Shown: positions 1 to 4,681, counted from the stretch's first letter. The stretch: DNA of 5,647 nt from Natrialbaceae archaeon (GCA_003552885.1 PUPA01000214.1:1-5647); one strand, 5' to 3'. The notes: a model not told the origin generated them from the letters alone. Numbers and translations are program-made.

Positions 1-110
1 ACGCCGGCTTCGAGGTGCTCGCCGACTCCCTCCAGCGCGAGAAGATCATGGAGATCCGCGAGCGCAAGGGGATGAAACTCGAACTCCCGCCGGCGATCGA
101 CTACGTCTAG
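1..110 (+). CDS. C-terminal end of an unidentified protein (5' truncated by the window)
   Basis: An open frame enters from the left edge (first full codon at position 3) and ends at TAG 108-110. It gives 35 residues ending in LELPPAIDYV. The stretch is charged and looks helical (roughly LADSLQREKIMEIRERKG), followed by a short tail ending in a hydrophobic Tyr-Val. Codon use is GC-rich in third positions like the neighbouring genes, and a terminator-like hairpin follows at once, so this is very probably a real gene end. I do not recognise the family from so short a tail and assign no function. Confidence 0.75.
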   Translation, partial: AGFEVLADSLQREKIMEIRERKGMKLELPPAIDYV

Positions 111-112
111 AC

Positions 113-158
113 GGCCGCGTTTCCGGACCGTTTCGGTTCCCGCGTCGGCCCTTTTCCT
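113..158 (+). terminator. Hairpin plus T-run downstream of the first gene
   Basis: GGCCG/CG at 113-119 pairs with 143-150, with one bulged T at 145. An inner stem pairs 125-130 with 134-139 around a TTT loop. CTTTTCCTCC follows immediately at 151-160. The structure starts 3 nt after the stop codon at 110. A T-rich run is the main archaeal termination signal and the hairpin may help. Read from sequence only; no transcript evidence. Confidence 0.45.
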
Positions 159-204
159 CCGTCGATCCGCCTCGACTCGTCGAGCCGTGCGTCCCCGTGG
201 GGAC

Positions 205-330
205 GGTCGTGGTAGCCGACACACACGTGTGCATTGATGGGGAGCGGCTGTGGCGGCCAGTGTACACGTGTGTATCGGTCGAGGGAGCCGTGGCGGCGGC
301 TACACACGTGTATCACGGTCACGACCGATC
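205..330. repeat. Degenerate tandem array of about 40 bp carrying three ACACGTGT palindromes
   Basis: The perfect palindrome ACACGTGT occurs at 223-230, 264-271 and 304-311, with centres 41 and 40 bp apart. The first copy extends to CACACGTGTG (222-231). The DNA between copies is also related. A GTGGCGGC block precedes copies 2 and 3 (GTGGTAGCC before copy 1), and a CGGTC block follows copies 2 and 3. Spacings of 41 and 40 are not multiples of three and shift the reading frame, which argues against a coding origin. The array lies between the 3' ends of two convergent genes, not at an obvious promoter. Regularly spaced binding sites are one possibility; the function is unknown. Confidence 0.7.
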
Positions 331-380
331 GGCTCCGTCGTTCGCGACCCCCGGCGACCGGCGGTGGGGGATGCACACCG

Positions 381-971
381 TCAGGCGTAGCGCTCTTCCT
401 CCCAGGGGTTCGCCGTCTCGGAGTAGCCACGGCGCTCCCAGTAGCCGAGGTGACGCTCCGTGAGGAACTCGACGCCGTCGACCCACTTGGCCCCCTTGTA
501 GGCGTACCGGTGGGGGGTGAGCACGCGCAGGGGGCCGCCGTGGTCGGCCGGCAGGGGCTCCCCGTCGAACGACCAGGCGAAGAGCACCTCCTCGCGGAGA
601 CAGTCCGCGAGCGGGAGGTCCGTGGTGTAGCCGTCCATCGCCGAGAACAGCACGTGACAGGCGTCGTCGTCGACGCCGGCCCGGTCGGCCAGTTCGGGAA
701 ACGGGACGCCGGTGAACCGACAACCGAGCTTGCTCCAGCCGGTCACACAGTGGAAGTCCTGACGCTGGCTCTCACTCGACAGCGCGCGAAACGCCTCCCA
801 GTCGAACGAGAGCTCCCGGTCGACCGCGCCCGTGACAGTGAACTCCCAGCTCTCGGGGTCGAACGGCGGCGTGTCCCCCTTCGAGAGTACCGGGAACGCC
901 GTCGTCTCGCGCTGTCCCGGCGGAAGCCGGTCGCCGTCGAACTCCTCGTGGAGGTCCGTGACGTCTCTCAC
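381..971 (-). CDS. Molybdopterin-dependent oxidoreductase, sulfite oxidase/MsrP (YedY)-like catalytic domain
   Basis: This 196-aa protein resembles the oxidoreductase molybdopterin-binding fold (COG2041: sulfite oxidase, MsrP/YedY). Family landmarks, numbered from the chosen start, are DFHCVTGWS with the presumed molybdenum-ligand Cys75, DGYTTDLPL near 113-121, DHGGPLR near 143-149 and YAYKGAKWVDGVEFL near 157-170. These match the cofactor-binding loops of the family. It is only the catalytic core: no Tat signal peptide, no C-terminal dimerisation domain and no heme domain. It is therefore probably cytoplasmic, unlike bacterial periplasmic MsrP, and no MsrQ-type membrane partner is adjacent. 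Substrate is unknown. Two GTG starts are possible, at 977 and 971. The TATA-like box at 991-1000 is 25 nt from GTG-971 but only 19 nt from GTG-977, so I chose 971; the longer form adds two residues. Confidence 0.88.
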   Translation of the reverse strand: MRDVTDLHEEFDGDRLPPGQRETTAFPVLSKGDTPPFDPESWEFTVTGAVDRELSFDWEAFRALSSESQRQDFHCVTGWSKLGCRFTGVPFPELADRAGVDDDACHVLFSAMDGYTTDLPLADCLREEVLFAWSFDGEPLPADHGGPLRVLTPHRYAYKGAKWVDGVEFLTERHLGYWERRGYSETANPWEEERYA

Positions 972-990
972 GTCCACCCGTCGGGGGCGA

Positions 991-1000
991 ACCTAAGTAT
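991..1000 (-). promoter_or_regulatory. TATA-like box of the molybdopterin oxidoreductase
   Basis: The - strand reads ATACTTAGGT here, an AT-rich patch in GC-rich DNA. Its centre is about 25 nt before GTG-971. Leaderless initiation would put the transcript start at or near that codon, which favours GTG-971 over GTG-977. Confidence 0.5.
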
Positions 1001-1136
1001 GTCTGGCGCTCGGTGTCGACGCCGGGACCCTCGGGGGACGGTCGGCCGCGGTTAATCCGCCGTTCCCCGGAGGAGGTCGCGTCCGGAACGGTTTCCCCGC
1101 CGACCCGAAACGGACGCGAAACGCGATACTCCGAAG

Positions 1137-1145
1137 ATAACTAAG
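1137..1145 (+). promoter_or_regulatory. TATA-like box of the 98-aa membrane protein
   Basis: The sequence ATAACTAAG is centred about 30 nt before the ATG at 1172. A purine-rich CGAAG just upstream could be a TFB recognition element. No Shine-Dalgarno sequence precedes the ATG, consistent with a leaderless transcript. Confidence 0.6.
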
Positions 1146-1171
1146 TGTCGCCCCACGGAGCCCACTGACGC

Positions 1172-1468
1172 ATGGCGAGCACACGGCTCTCAGAACGGGA
1201 GCTCTCAGAGCGGATCGGACCGGACGCGGACGACGGGGGCTTTGGCCCCGCGTTCTTCGCATCGGCGGCGTCGGTCGTACTGTCACTTTACTACTACTTC
1301 GTCCGGGGGAACAGACGGCTGGGGACGTTCGTGGGCCTCTGGCCCCCGACGATCCTGGCGTTCGCCATCTACCTCGACCAGCGGGAGATGCGCCGACGGA
1401 TCGAGTCGATCACCCAGCCCGAGTCGGCCATCCGGGAGGCGATCGACTCCGTGATGGGGAGTCGGTGA
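1172..1468 (+). CDS. Small two-helix membrane protein, unknown function
   Basis: This 98-aa protein has three parts. An N-terminal polar and acidic segment (1-23) contains a duplicated LSER motif. Two hydrophobic helices follow, about 24-44 (FGPAFFASAASVVLSLYYYF) and 50-68 (GTFVGLWPPTILAFAIYL), joined by the short basic loop VRGNRR. The charged C-terminal tail (69-98) is probably helical. The basic loop between the helices and positive-inside logic leave the topology open; both termini are charged. The ATG at 1172 is supported by a TATA-like box 30 nt upstream. It is divergent from the oxidoreductase, with 200 bp between start codons. I do not recognise a named family. It looks like one of the many short haloarchaeal membrane proteins. 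Confidence 0.8.
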   Translation: MASTRLSERELSERIGPDADDGGFGPAFFASAASVVLSLYYYFVRGNRRLGTFVGLWPPTILAFAIYLDQREMRRRIESITQPESAIREAIDSVMGSR

Positions 1469-1534
1469 GGGCTGTGGCGGTGAGCCGGAGGGCGACGGCG
1501 GTCGACACAGCGGGCGACCGGCGGAGCGACCGCG

Positions 1535-1562
1535 GCCGGACGCGACGAGGGCGCCGTCCGGC
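1535..1562. other. 8-bp inverted repeat upstream of the ribbon-helix-helix gene
   Basis: GCCGGACG at 1535-1542 is perfectly complementary to CGTCCGGC at 1555-1562, with a 12-nt loop. It lies 67 nt after the 98-aa gene's stop and about 25 nt before the next gene's TATA-like box. No T-run follows, so a terminator is not well supported. It could be an operator for the downstream DNA-binding protein, or chance in GC-rich DNA. Confidence 0.35.
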
Positions 1563-1585
1563 GTCGGTTCCGGCCCCCGTCAGAG

Positions 1586-1593
1586 CTAAATAC
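1586..1593 (+). promoter_or_regulatory. TATA-like box of the ribbon-helix-helix gene
   Basis: CTAAATAC is the most AT-rich patch of this gap. Its centre is about 27-28 nt before the ATG at 1617, the spacing expected for a leaderless haloarchaeal transcript. Confidence 0.65.
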
Positions 1594-1616
1594 CCCCTTG
1601 CCGAAAGCCGATCCAG

Positions 1617-1829
1617 ATGCCGAAAGTAGAGATCACGATACCGGAACACCTCGAGATGCAGATCGCTCAGATGGTCGAGCGCGGGGAGTTCGTCAACCGG
1701 GAGGAGGCCATCGAGGACCTGCTCTCGACCGGTATCAAAGCGTACAAGACCAGCGGGCCGATGGAGGAAGAAGAGCCTGGGTTGGAGAACGACGGGATGA
1801 TGGGCCACGACGACGAGTACGTCTTCTGA
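1617..1829 (+). CDS. Ribbon-helix-helix (CopG/MetJ-fold) DNA-binding protein
   Basis: This 70-aa protein has the ribbon-helix-helix layout. A short strand KVEITIP (3-9) would form the DNA-contacting two-stranded sheet in a dimer. Helix 1 is about EHLEMQIAQMVERG (10-23), the turn is EFVNR, and helix 2 is NREEAIEDLLSTGIKAY (27-43). The tail (48-70) is strongly acidic and ends in EYVF. The fold is known from CopG- and NikR-type transcription regulators. Whether this one regulates DNA or is the antitoxin-like half of a pair cannot be told. No toxin-like partner is adjacent, so a toxin-antitoxin pair is unlikely. The ATG is supported by the TATA spacing. The stop codon lies 2 nt from the stop of the convergent 47-aa gene. 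Confidence 0.88.
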   Translation: MPKVEITIPEHLEMQIAQMVERGEFVNREEAIEDLLSTGIKAYKTSGPMEEEEPGLENDGMMGHDDEYVF

Positions 1830-1831
1830 AC

Positions 1832-1975
1832 CTACGTCGCGAGCGCGAGCGGAACGCCGAACGCGAGCGCCAGCCCGATTACGAGGACGGCGACGCCGAT
1901 CGCGCCCTGCCCGTTCGTGAACTCACTCATCGGGGCGGTCGTCCGCCCGCCGTCGGTCCCGGTATCGTCTGCCAT
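1832..1975 (-). CDS. Small single-pass membrane protein, 47 aa
   Basis: This short protein has a polar N-terminus, MADDTGTDGGRTTAPM, then SEFTNGQGAIG and one hydrophobic helix (about 25-46, IGVAVLVIGLALAFGVPLAL) ending in AT. The layout resembles a haloarchaeal small membrane family I recall from other genomes (possibly DUF7550), with a TAPM-x-EFT segment before one helix; that assignment is tentative. ATG-1975 is preferred because a TATA-like box (1998-2007) is centred about 27 nt upstream. An internal ATG at 1930 would give a 32-aa form. The frame stays open upstream to a far ATG near 2461, but that part is the antisense of hisF and is not credible. It is divergent from hisF, with 88 bp between start codons. 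Confidence 0.75.
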   Translation of the reverse strand: MADDTGTDGGRTTAPMSEFTNGQGAIGVAVLVIGLALAFGVPLALAT

Positions 1976-1997
1976 GGCCGACCGTACCCACCGGGAG

Positions 1998-2007
1998 CAC
2001 TTAATCC
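1998..2007 (-). promoter_or_regulatory. TATA-like box of the 47-aa membrane protein
   Basis: The - strand reads GGATTAAGTG, with its centre about 27 nt before the ATG whose first base is 1975. It sits about 30 bp from the oppositely oriented hisF TATA-like box, so the two promoters share one short divergent region. Confidence 0.6.
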
Positions 2008-2030
2008 TCCTGAAGCGCCGTTCGGACCCC

Positions 2031-2037
2031 TTTAGTA
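2031..2037 (+). promoter_or_regulatory. TATA-like box of hisF
   Basis: TTTAGTA is centred 30 nt before the ATG at 2064. It supports that ATG over the upstream in-frame ATG at 1917, which would lie inside the 47-aa gene and its promoter. Confidence 0.65.
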
Positions 2038-2063
2038 CTCCGGGAGGGAACAGTGGGTATCGG

Positions 2064-2879
2064 ATGGGGCTGACAAAACGTATCATCCCGTGTATCGACG
2101 TCGACTTAGACGAGGACGGGGAGCCGGCGGTGTACACCGGCGTCCACTTCGAGGACCTCGAGTACACCGGCGATCCCGTCGAGATGGCCCGACGGTACAA
2201 CGAGGCCGGGGCCGACGAGTTCGTCTTCCTCGACATCACGGCCTCCGCGGAGGGCCGAGAGACGATGCTCGGCGTCGTCGAGGCGGTCGCCGACGAGGTG
2301 TTCATCCCGCTGACCGTCGGCGGGGGGATCCGGACGACCGACGACATCAAAGAGACCCTCCGGGCGGGCGCCGACAAGGTCTCGATCACCACCGGCGCCC
2401 TGGAGCGTCCGGCGCTCGTCAACGAGGGGGCCCGCGCCTTCGGCAGCCAGTGTATCGTCATCAGCGTCGATGCCCGGCGCCGGTTCGACGGCGAGGGCGA
2501 ACGCTACGTCGAGGTCGACGGCGAGTCCTGCTGGTTCGAGTGTACGAAACGGGGTGGCCGGGAGGGGACCGGCGTCGACGTCCTCGAGTGGGCCGCGGAG
2601 GTCGAATCCCGTGGTGCCGGCGAGCTGTTCGTCAACTCCATCGACCGGGACGGGACGAAAGACGGCTACGACCTCCCGCTGACGCGTGCGGTCTGTGAGA
2701 CCGTCGACACGCCCGTGATCGCCTCCTCGGGCTGTGGGAGCCCCGAGCACATGTACGAGGTGTTCACCGAGGCCGGCGCCGACGCCGGTCTGGCGGCCTC
2801 GATCTTCCACTTCGGTGAGTACTCCATCGAGGAGACCAAAGCCTACCTCGGAGAGCGGGGCGTTCCGATCCGGCGGTGA
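2064..2879 (+). CDS. hisF: Imidazole glycerol phosphate synthase subunit HisF (cyclase)
   Basis: HisF is the cyclase half of imidazole glycerol phosphate synthase. With ammonia from the glutaminase HisH it converts PRFAR to imidazole glycerol phosphate and AICAR, linking histidine and purine synthesis in the cytoplasm. The protein is 271 aa, slightly longer than the usual ~250-260, and folds as a (beta-alpha)8 barrel. Visible landmarks are RIIPCIDVD (6-14) with catalytic Asp12, FLDITAS (55-61), the phosphate loop LTVGGGIR (83-90), ADKVSI (103-108), VISVDARR (132-139) with catalytic Asp136, NSIDRDGTKDGYD (191-203), IASSGCG (219-225) and AASIFHFGE (244-252). Asp104-Lys105 correspond to the Asp98/Lys99 pair at the HisH interface in Thermotoga maritima. 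The first loop has extra residues and lacks the usual catalytic-loop lysine. No other his gene is in the window; it has its own promoter and terminator-like hairpin. Confidence 0.98.
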   Translation: MGLTKRIIPCIDVDLDEDGEPAVYTGVHFEDLEYTGDPVEMARRYNEAGADEFVFLDITASAEGRETMLGVVEAVADEVFIPLTVGGGIRTTDDIKETLRAGADKVSITTGALERPALVNEGARAFGSQCIVISVDARRRFDGEGERYVEVDGESCWFECTKRGGREGTGVDVLEWAAEVESRGAGELFVNSIDRDGTKDGYDLPLTRAVCETVDTPVIASSGCGSPEHMYEVFTEAGADAGLAASIFHFGEYSIEETKAYLGERGVPIRR

Positions 2880-2881
2880 TC

Positions 2882-2899
2882 GGGGTCGACACCCCCTTT
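2882..2899 (+). terminator. Short hairpin plus T-run after hisF
   Basis: GGGGT (2882-2886) and ACCCC (2891-2895) form a perfect 5-bp stem with a 4-nt loop, followed by C and TTT. It begins 2 nt after the hisF stop codon and ends 8 nt before the TATA-like box of the next gene, where a transcription boundary is expected. Confidence 0.5.
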
Positions 2900-2906
2900 C
2901 AGTACG

Positions 2907-2912
2907 CTTATA
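2907..2912 (+). promoter_or_regulatory. TATA-like box of the zinc-ribbon/CAP-like gene
   Basis: CTTATA is centred about 27 nt before the GTG at 2937. No Shine-Dalgarno sequence precedes the GTG, so this spacing is the main evidence for that start codon. Confidence 0.65.
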
Positions 2913-2936
2913 CGCCCGCGGTCACGCAGTTGTACC

Positions 2937-3764
2937 GTGAAGTGGCGGTGTGAGTGGTGTGGCAAACCCCACGAGGAGAACGACCCGCCGTGTGACAGCT
3001 GTGGCCACGGCTCCTTCGAGGAGGCCGTCGTCCAGGAACCCGACATCGAGACGGTCGACACCGGCACACAGTACATCTGGATCTGTGCGGACTGTGGCCG
3101 CCAGCACATGCGGAACAACCCCCCCTGTAGCCGCTGTGGCGGCCCGGACCTCGAGCAGACGGAACAGGAGTACGCCGGCGTCGAAGAGGACCTCGACGTC
3201 CCGGGCTGGCTCGAGGTCGCGAAGCCGTACCTGCCGGCGTTCGCCGTCATCGGGCTGATCGTCTTCCTCTTTGCGAGCGGGATCGTCTCGCCGTCCGTGC
3301 TCCCGGGAATCGGCTCGCCGACCCCACCCGACGCGCCGGGGGAGGCCTCGACCGCCGGCGACCTCGAGCTCGAGCTCGTCGAGAGCGAGGTCCACGACCG
3401 CCTGGAGGCCGAGCGGGCCGGGGACGACGGCCGGACGTACGACGACGGGCTCGCCGGCTTCGCCGCCTACCTGAACGCCGTCCTCGTCGTCGAGGAGTAC
3501 ACCGACGACGATCCGGGTGCCCCCCCACCGCTCGGCGAGTTCGACCCGGCCTGTACGGGTGACACCGCCCTCGTCGAGCCCCTCTGGACCGTAGCGGAGC
3601 CGATCGACGCCTACGACGACGAGGCGGCGCTGGCCGACGACGTCGCCGACGCCCTGCTCGCCTCGGAGTTCGGGGAGGGGGTACGGACGGGGTACGGCGC
3701 CGAGGGGCTCGACGTCCACGTCGGCCCCGACGGAACCGTCCACGCCGTCTACGCGGCCTGCTGA
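2937..3764 (+). CDS. Membrane protein with two zinc ribbons, one TM helix and a degenerate CAP/SCP-like domain
   Basis: This 275-aa protein starts at GTG. Residues 3-30 and 48-75 are two copies of one zinc ribbon (Cys 5, 8, 19, 22 and Cys 50, 53, 64, 67), sharing W-x-C-x2-C-G-x2-H-x4-N/D-x-P-P-C-x2-C-G spacing, a clear internal duplication. A hydrophobic helix (about 98-117, YLPAFAVIGLIVFLFASGIV) follows, then a Pro-rich linker (118-138) and an acidic C-terminal domain. That domain resembles a CAP/SCP (cysteine-rich secretory/PR-1) fold: VESEVHDRLEAER (148-160), YDDGLAGFAAYL (168-179) and the terminal GLDVHVGPDGTVHAVYA (257-273). The family's second active-site His appears to be Leu179 and no ENI-type motif is seen, so it is probably inactive. 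Cys206 and Cys275 could form a disulfide. The likely topology is ribbons inside and CAP-like domain outside. The CAP assignment is inference; ribbons and TM are clear. No partner gene is evident. Confidence 0.88.
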   Translation: MKWRCEWCGKPHEENDPPCDSCGHGSFEEAVVQEPDIETVDTGTQYIWICADCGRQHMRNNPPCSRCGGPDLEQTEQEYAGVEEDLDVPGWLEVAKPYLPAFAVIGLIVFLFASGIVSPSVLPGIGSPTPPDAPGEASTAGDLELELVESEVHDRLEAERAGDDGRTYDDGLAGFAAYLNAVLVVEEYTDDDPGAPPPLGEFDPACTGDTALVEPLWTVAEPIDAYDDEAALADDVADALLASEFGEGVRTGYGAEGLDVHVGPDGTVHAVYAAC

Positions 3765-3810
3765 TCGCTCGATCTACGCGGCCTGCTGGTCGCCCGGCCT
3801 ACGCGGCCCG
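3748..3810 (+). repeat. 25-bp tandem repeat spanning a stop codon (about 2.5 copies)
   Basis: Copy 1 is 3748-3772, copy 2 is 3773-3797 and a partial third copy is 3798-3810. Copies 1 and 2 share 22 of 25 bases; the third keeps CTACGCGGCC. Copy 1 contains the final codons (Tyr-Ala-Ala-Cys) and TGA stop (3762-3764) of the CAP-like gene. A 25-bp unit is not a codon multiple, and the extra copies lie in non-coding DNA after the stop. Slippage duplication of the gene end is the simplest origin. Confidence 0.8.
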
Positions 3811-3880
3811 TCGAACCTCGCCGGTGTTCTCGCAGGACTCGTCGGCACGCCGAACGTCTTCCGGTCCGCCGATGACAACG

Positions 3881-3887
3881 GCTTTGA
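3881..3887 (+). promoter_or_regulatory. Weak TATA-like box of the 73-aa protein
   Basis: GCTTTGA is centred about 26 nt before the ATG at 3910. It matches the haloarchaeal TATA consensus poorly and is proposed only because of its position. Confidence 0.3.
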
Positions 3888-3909
3888 CCGACGGCGACAC
3901 AGCCACCGT

Positions 3910-4131
3910 ATGGGCAAAGCCTTCTGTGACGGCTGTGGTCGGAAGGTGACCGTCGCGGGCGGCGTCGCGAACCTCTGGACGTTCGGCGAGCGCGACGGCA
4001 GCGACGGCACGGCGTTGAGCCTCGAGTTCGAAGACGGCACCACGAAGCTGCTCTGTTATCCGTGTATCGAGGCCCTACCCGAGGAGCCGGAGCCGGCGGA
4101 CGTCGAGGCCCTCGGCTCCGGGGGACGGTGA
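3910..4131 (+). CDS. Small four-cysteine (probable zinc-binding) protein, unknown function
   Basis: This 73-aa protein begins MGKAFCDGCGRKVTVAGGVANLWTFG. It carries two CxxC pairs, Cys6/Cys9 (CDGC) and Cys49/Cys52 (CYPC), about 40 residues apart. This is a typical split zinc-knuckle layout for binding one zinc ion. Between them lies a beta-rich segment (LWTFGERD, ALSLEFEDGT, KLLC). The C-terminus (57-73) is acidic, proline-rich and probably disordered. The ATG is the first in the frame after the upstream gene. Such proteins are common and mostly uncharacterised in haloarchaea. I cannot assign a role. The next gene begins 46 nt downstream on the same strand without a visible promoter, so the two may be co-transcribed. 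Confidence 0.82.
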   Translation: MGKAFCDGCGRKVTVAGGVANLWTFGERDGSDGTALSLEFEDGTTKLLCYPCIEALPEEPEPADVEALGSGGR

Positions 4132-4177
4132 CGCCGTCGACCCGGCACCACGGTGGAGCTGACCGACGGTAGCACCG

Positions 4178-4681
4178 ATGCTCCACCTCATGTTCCCGAC
4201 GCACGCGGCCGTGGGATACCTGCTCGGGACCTACAGCCGGTTTCCGGTCGCCTACCTCGTCGCCGGCTCGGTCCTCCCGGACGTCGTCGACCGGCCGCTG
4301 TACTGGCTCGGTGTGACGCCGTTCAGCCACACCGTCGCCCACTCGCTGGTCGTCGCCGTCCCCGTCTGTGTCCTCCTCTCGACGCTGTTCGGGAGACGCG
4401 GTCTCGCGGTCTCGATCGGCTGGCTGTTCCACCTCCTCACCGACTTCCTGAACGTCCTCACCAGCCAGGGGCTTTCGGCGACGCCGTACTACGTCCTCTA
4501 CCTCTCGGCGACGCCCGCGGAGACGACGTCGGAGGTGGGGCTGACCGTCGGGCTCCCCGCTACCGATCTCACACACACGCTCCACCCGGCCGTGCTCGCG
4601 GCCGAGCTCGCCGTCCTCGCGTGGGCCACGGTCGTCTTCGTCCGGAACCGTTCGCTCGATCCGGAGCGTGGGGACGGCTGA
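4178..4681 (+). CDS. YdjM/DUF457-like membrane-bound metal-dependent hydrolase
   Basis: This 167-aa integral membrane protein has the pattern of the YdjM/LexA-binding, DUF457 family of predicted membrane-bound metal-dependent hydrolases. Conserved polar residues sit in or beside hydrophobic helices: His9 (FPTHAAVGYLLG), Asp35 and Asp38 (GSVLPDVVDRP), His51 and His55 (SHTVAHS) and His85 with Asp89 (HLLTDFLN). Together they could bind metal ions. Helices are roughly 8-20, 22-34, 53-71, 76-93 and 137-155. The substrate is unknown in this family. The ATG at 4178 gives MLHLMFPTHA; ATG-4190 would start at MFPTHA and is a real alternative. I see no TATA box or well-placed Shine-Dalgarno sequence for either; GGTGGAG at 4152-4158 is 19 nt away. 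Co-transcription with the 73-aa gene 46 nt upstream is therefore plausible. Confidence 0.87.
   Translation: MLHLMFPTHAAVGYLLGTYSRFPVAYLVAGSVLPDVVDRPLYWLGVTPFSHTVAHSLVVAVPVCVLLSTLFGRRGLAVSIGWLFHLLTDFLNVLTSQGLSATPYYVLYLSATPAETTSEVGLTVGLPATDLTHTLHPAVLAAELAVLAWATVVFVRNRSLDPERGDG

Noticed and set aside
348..370. CCCCC/GGGGG inverted repeat beyond the oxidoreductase stop
   Set aside because: Only five pairs with a long loop and no T-run on the - strand, so it is not convincing as a terminator.
197..463. A + strand frame of 88 codons across the palindrome array, with repeated THV/YTC-like peptides
   Set aside because: The repeat spacing (41 and 40 bp) shifts frame between copies, the frame runs into the antisense of the oxidoreductase, and no promoter precedes it. 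The peptide similarity is a by-product of the DNA repeat.
234..1055. Long + strand frame opposite the molybdopterin oxidoreductase
   Set aside because: It is an antisense shadow, common in GC-rich haloarchaeal DNA. The - strand product has recognisable family motifs and this one has none.
1617..1975. Possible toxin-antitoxin pair: ribbon-helix-helix protein with the 47-aa membrane peptide
   Set aside because: The genes are convergent with separate promoters rather than an operon, so they do not fit the usual type II arrangement.
2106..2810. Long - strand frame inside hisF
   Set aside because: Antisense shadow of a clearly conserved hisF gene, without promoter or family features.
3361..3390. 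GAGCTC-rich microrepeat in the CAP-like gene
   Set aside because: It encodes the acidic run LELELVE and is explained by codon preference for Glu-Leu repeats.
2922..3743. 273-codon - strand frame opposite the zinc-ribbon/CAP-like gene
   Set aside because: The + strand reading has paired CxxC motifs, a membrane helix and a TATA-spaced start; the antisense product is low-complexity Arg/Gly/Val-rich sequence.
3749..4585. 278-codon - strand frame across the 73-aa gene and membrane hydrolase
   Set aside because: Its product is Arg-rich and unlike haloarchaeal proteins, whereas both + strand genes have conserved-looking motifs.
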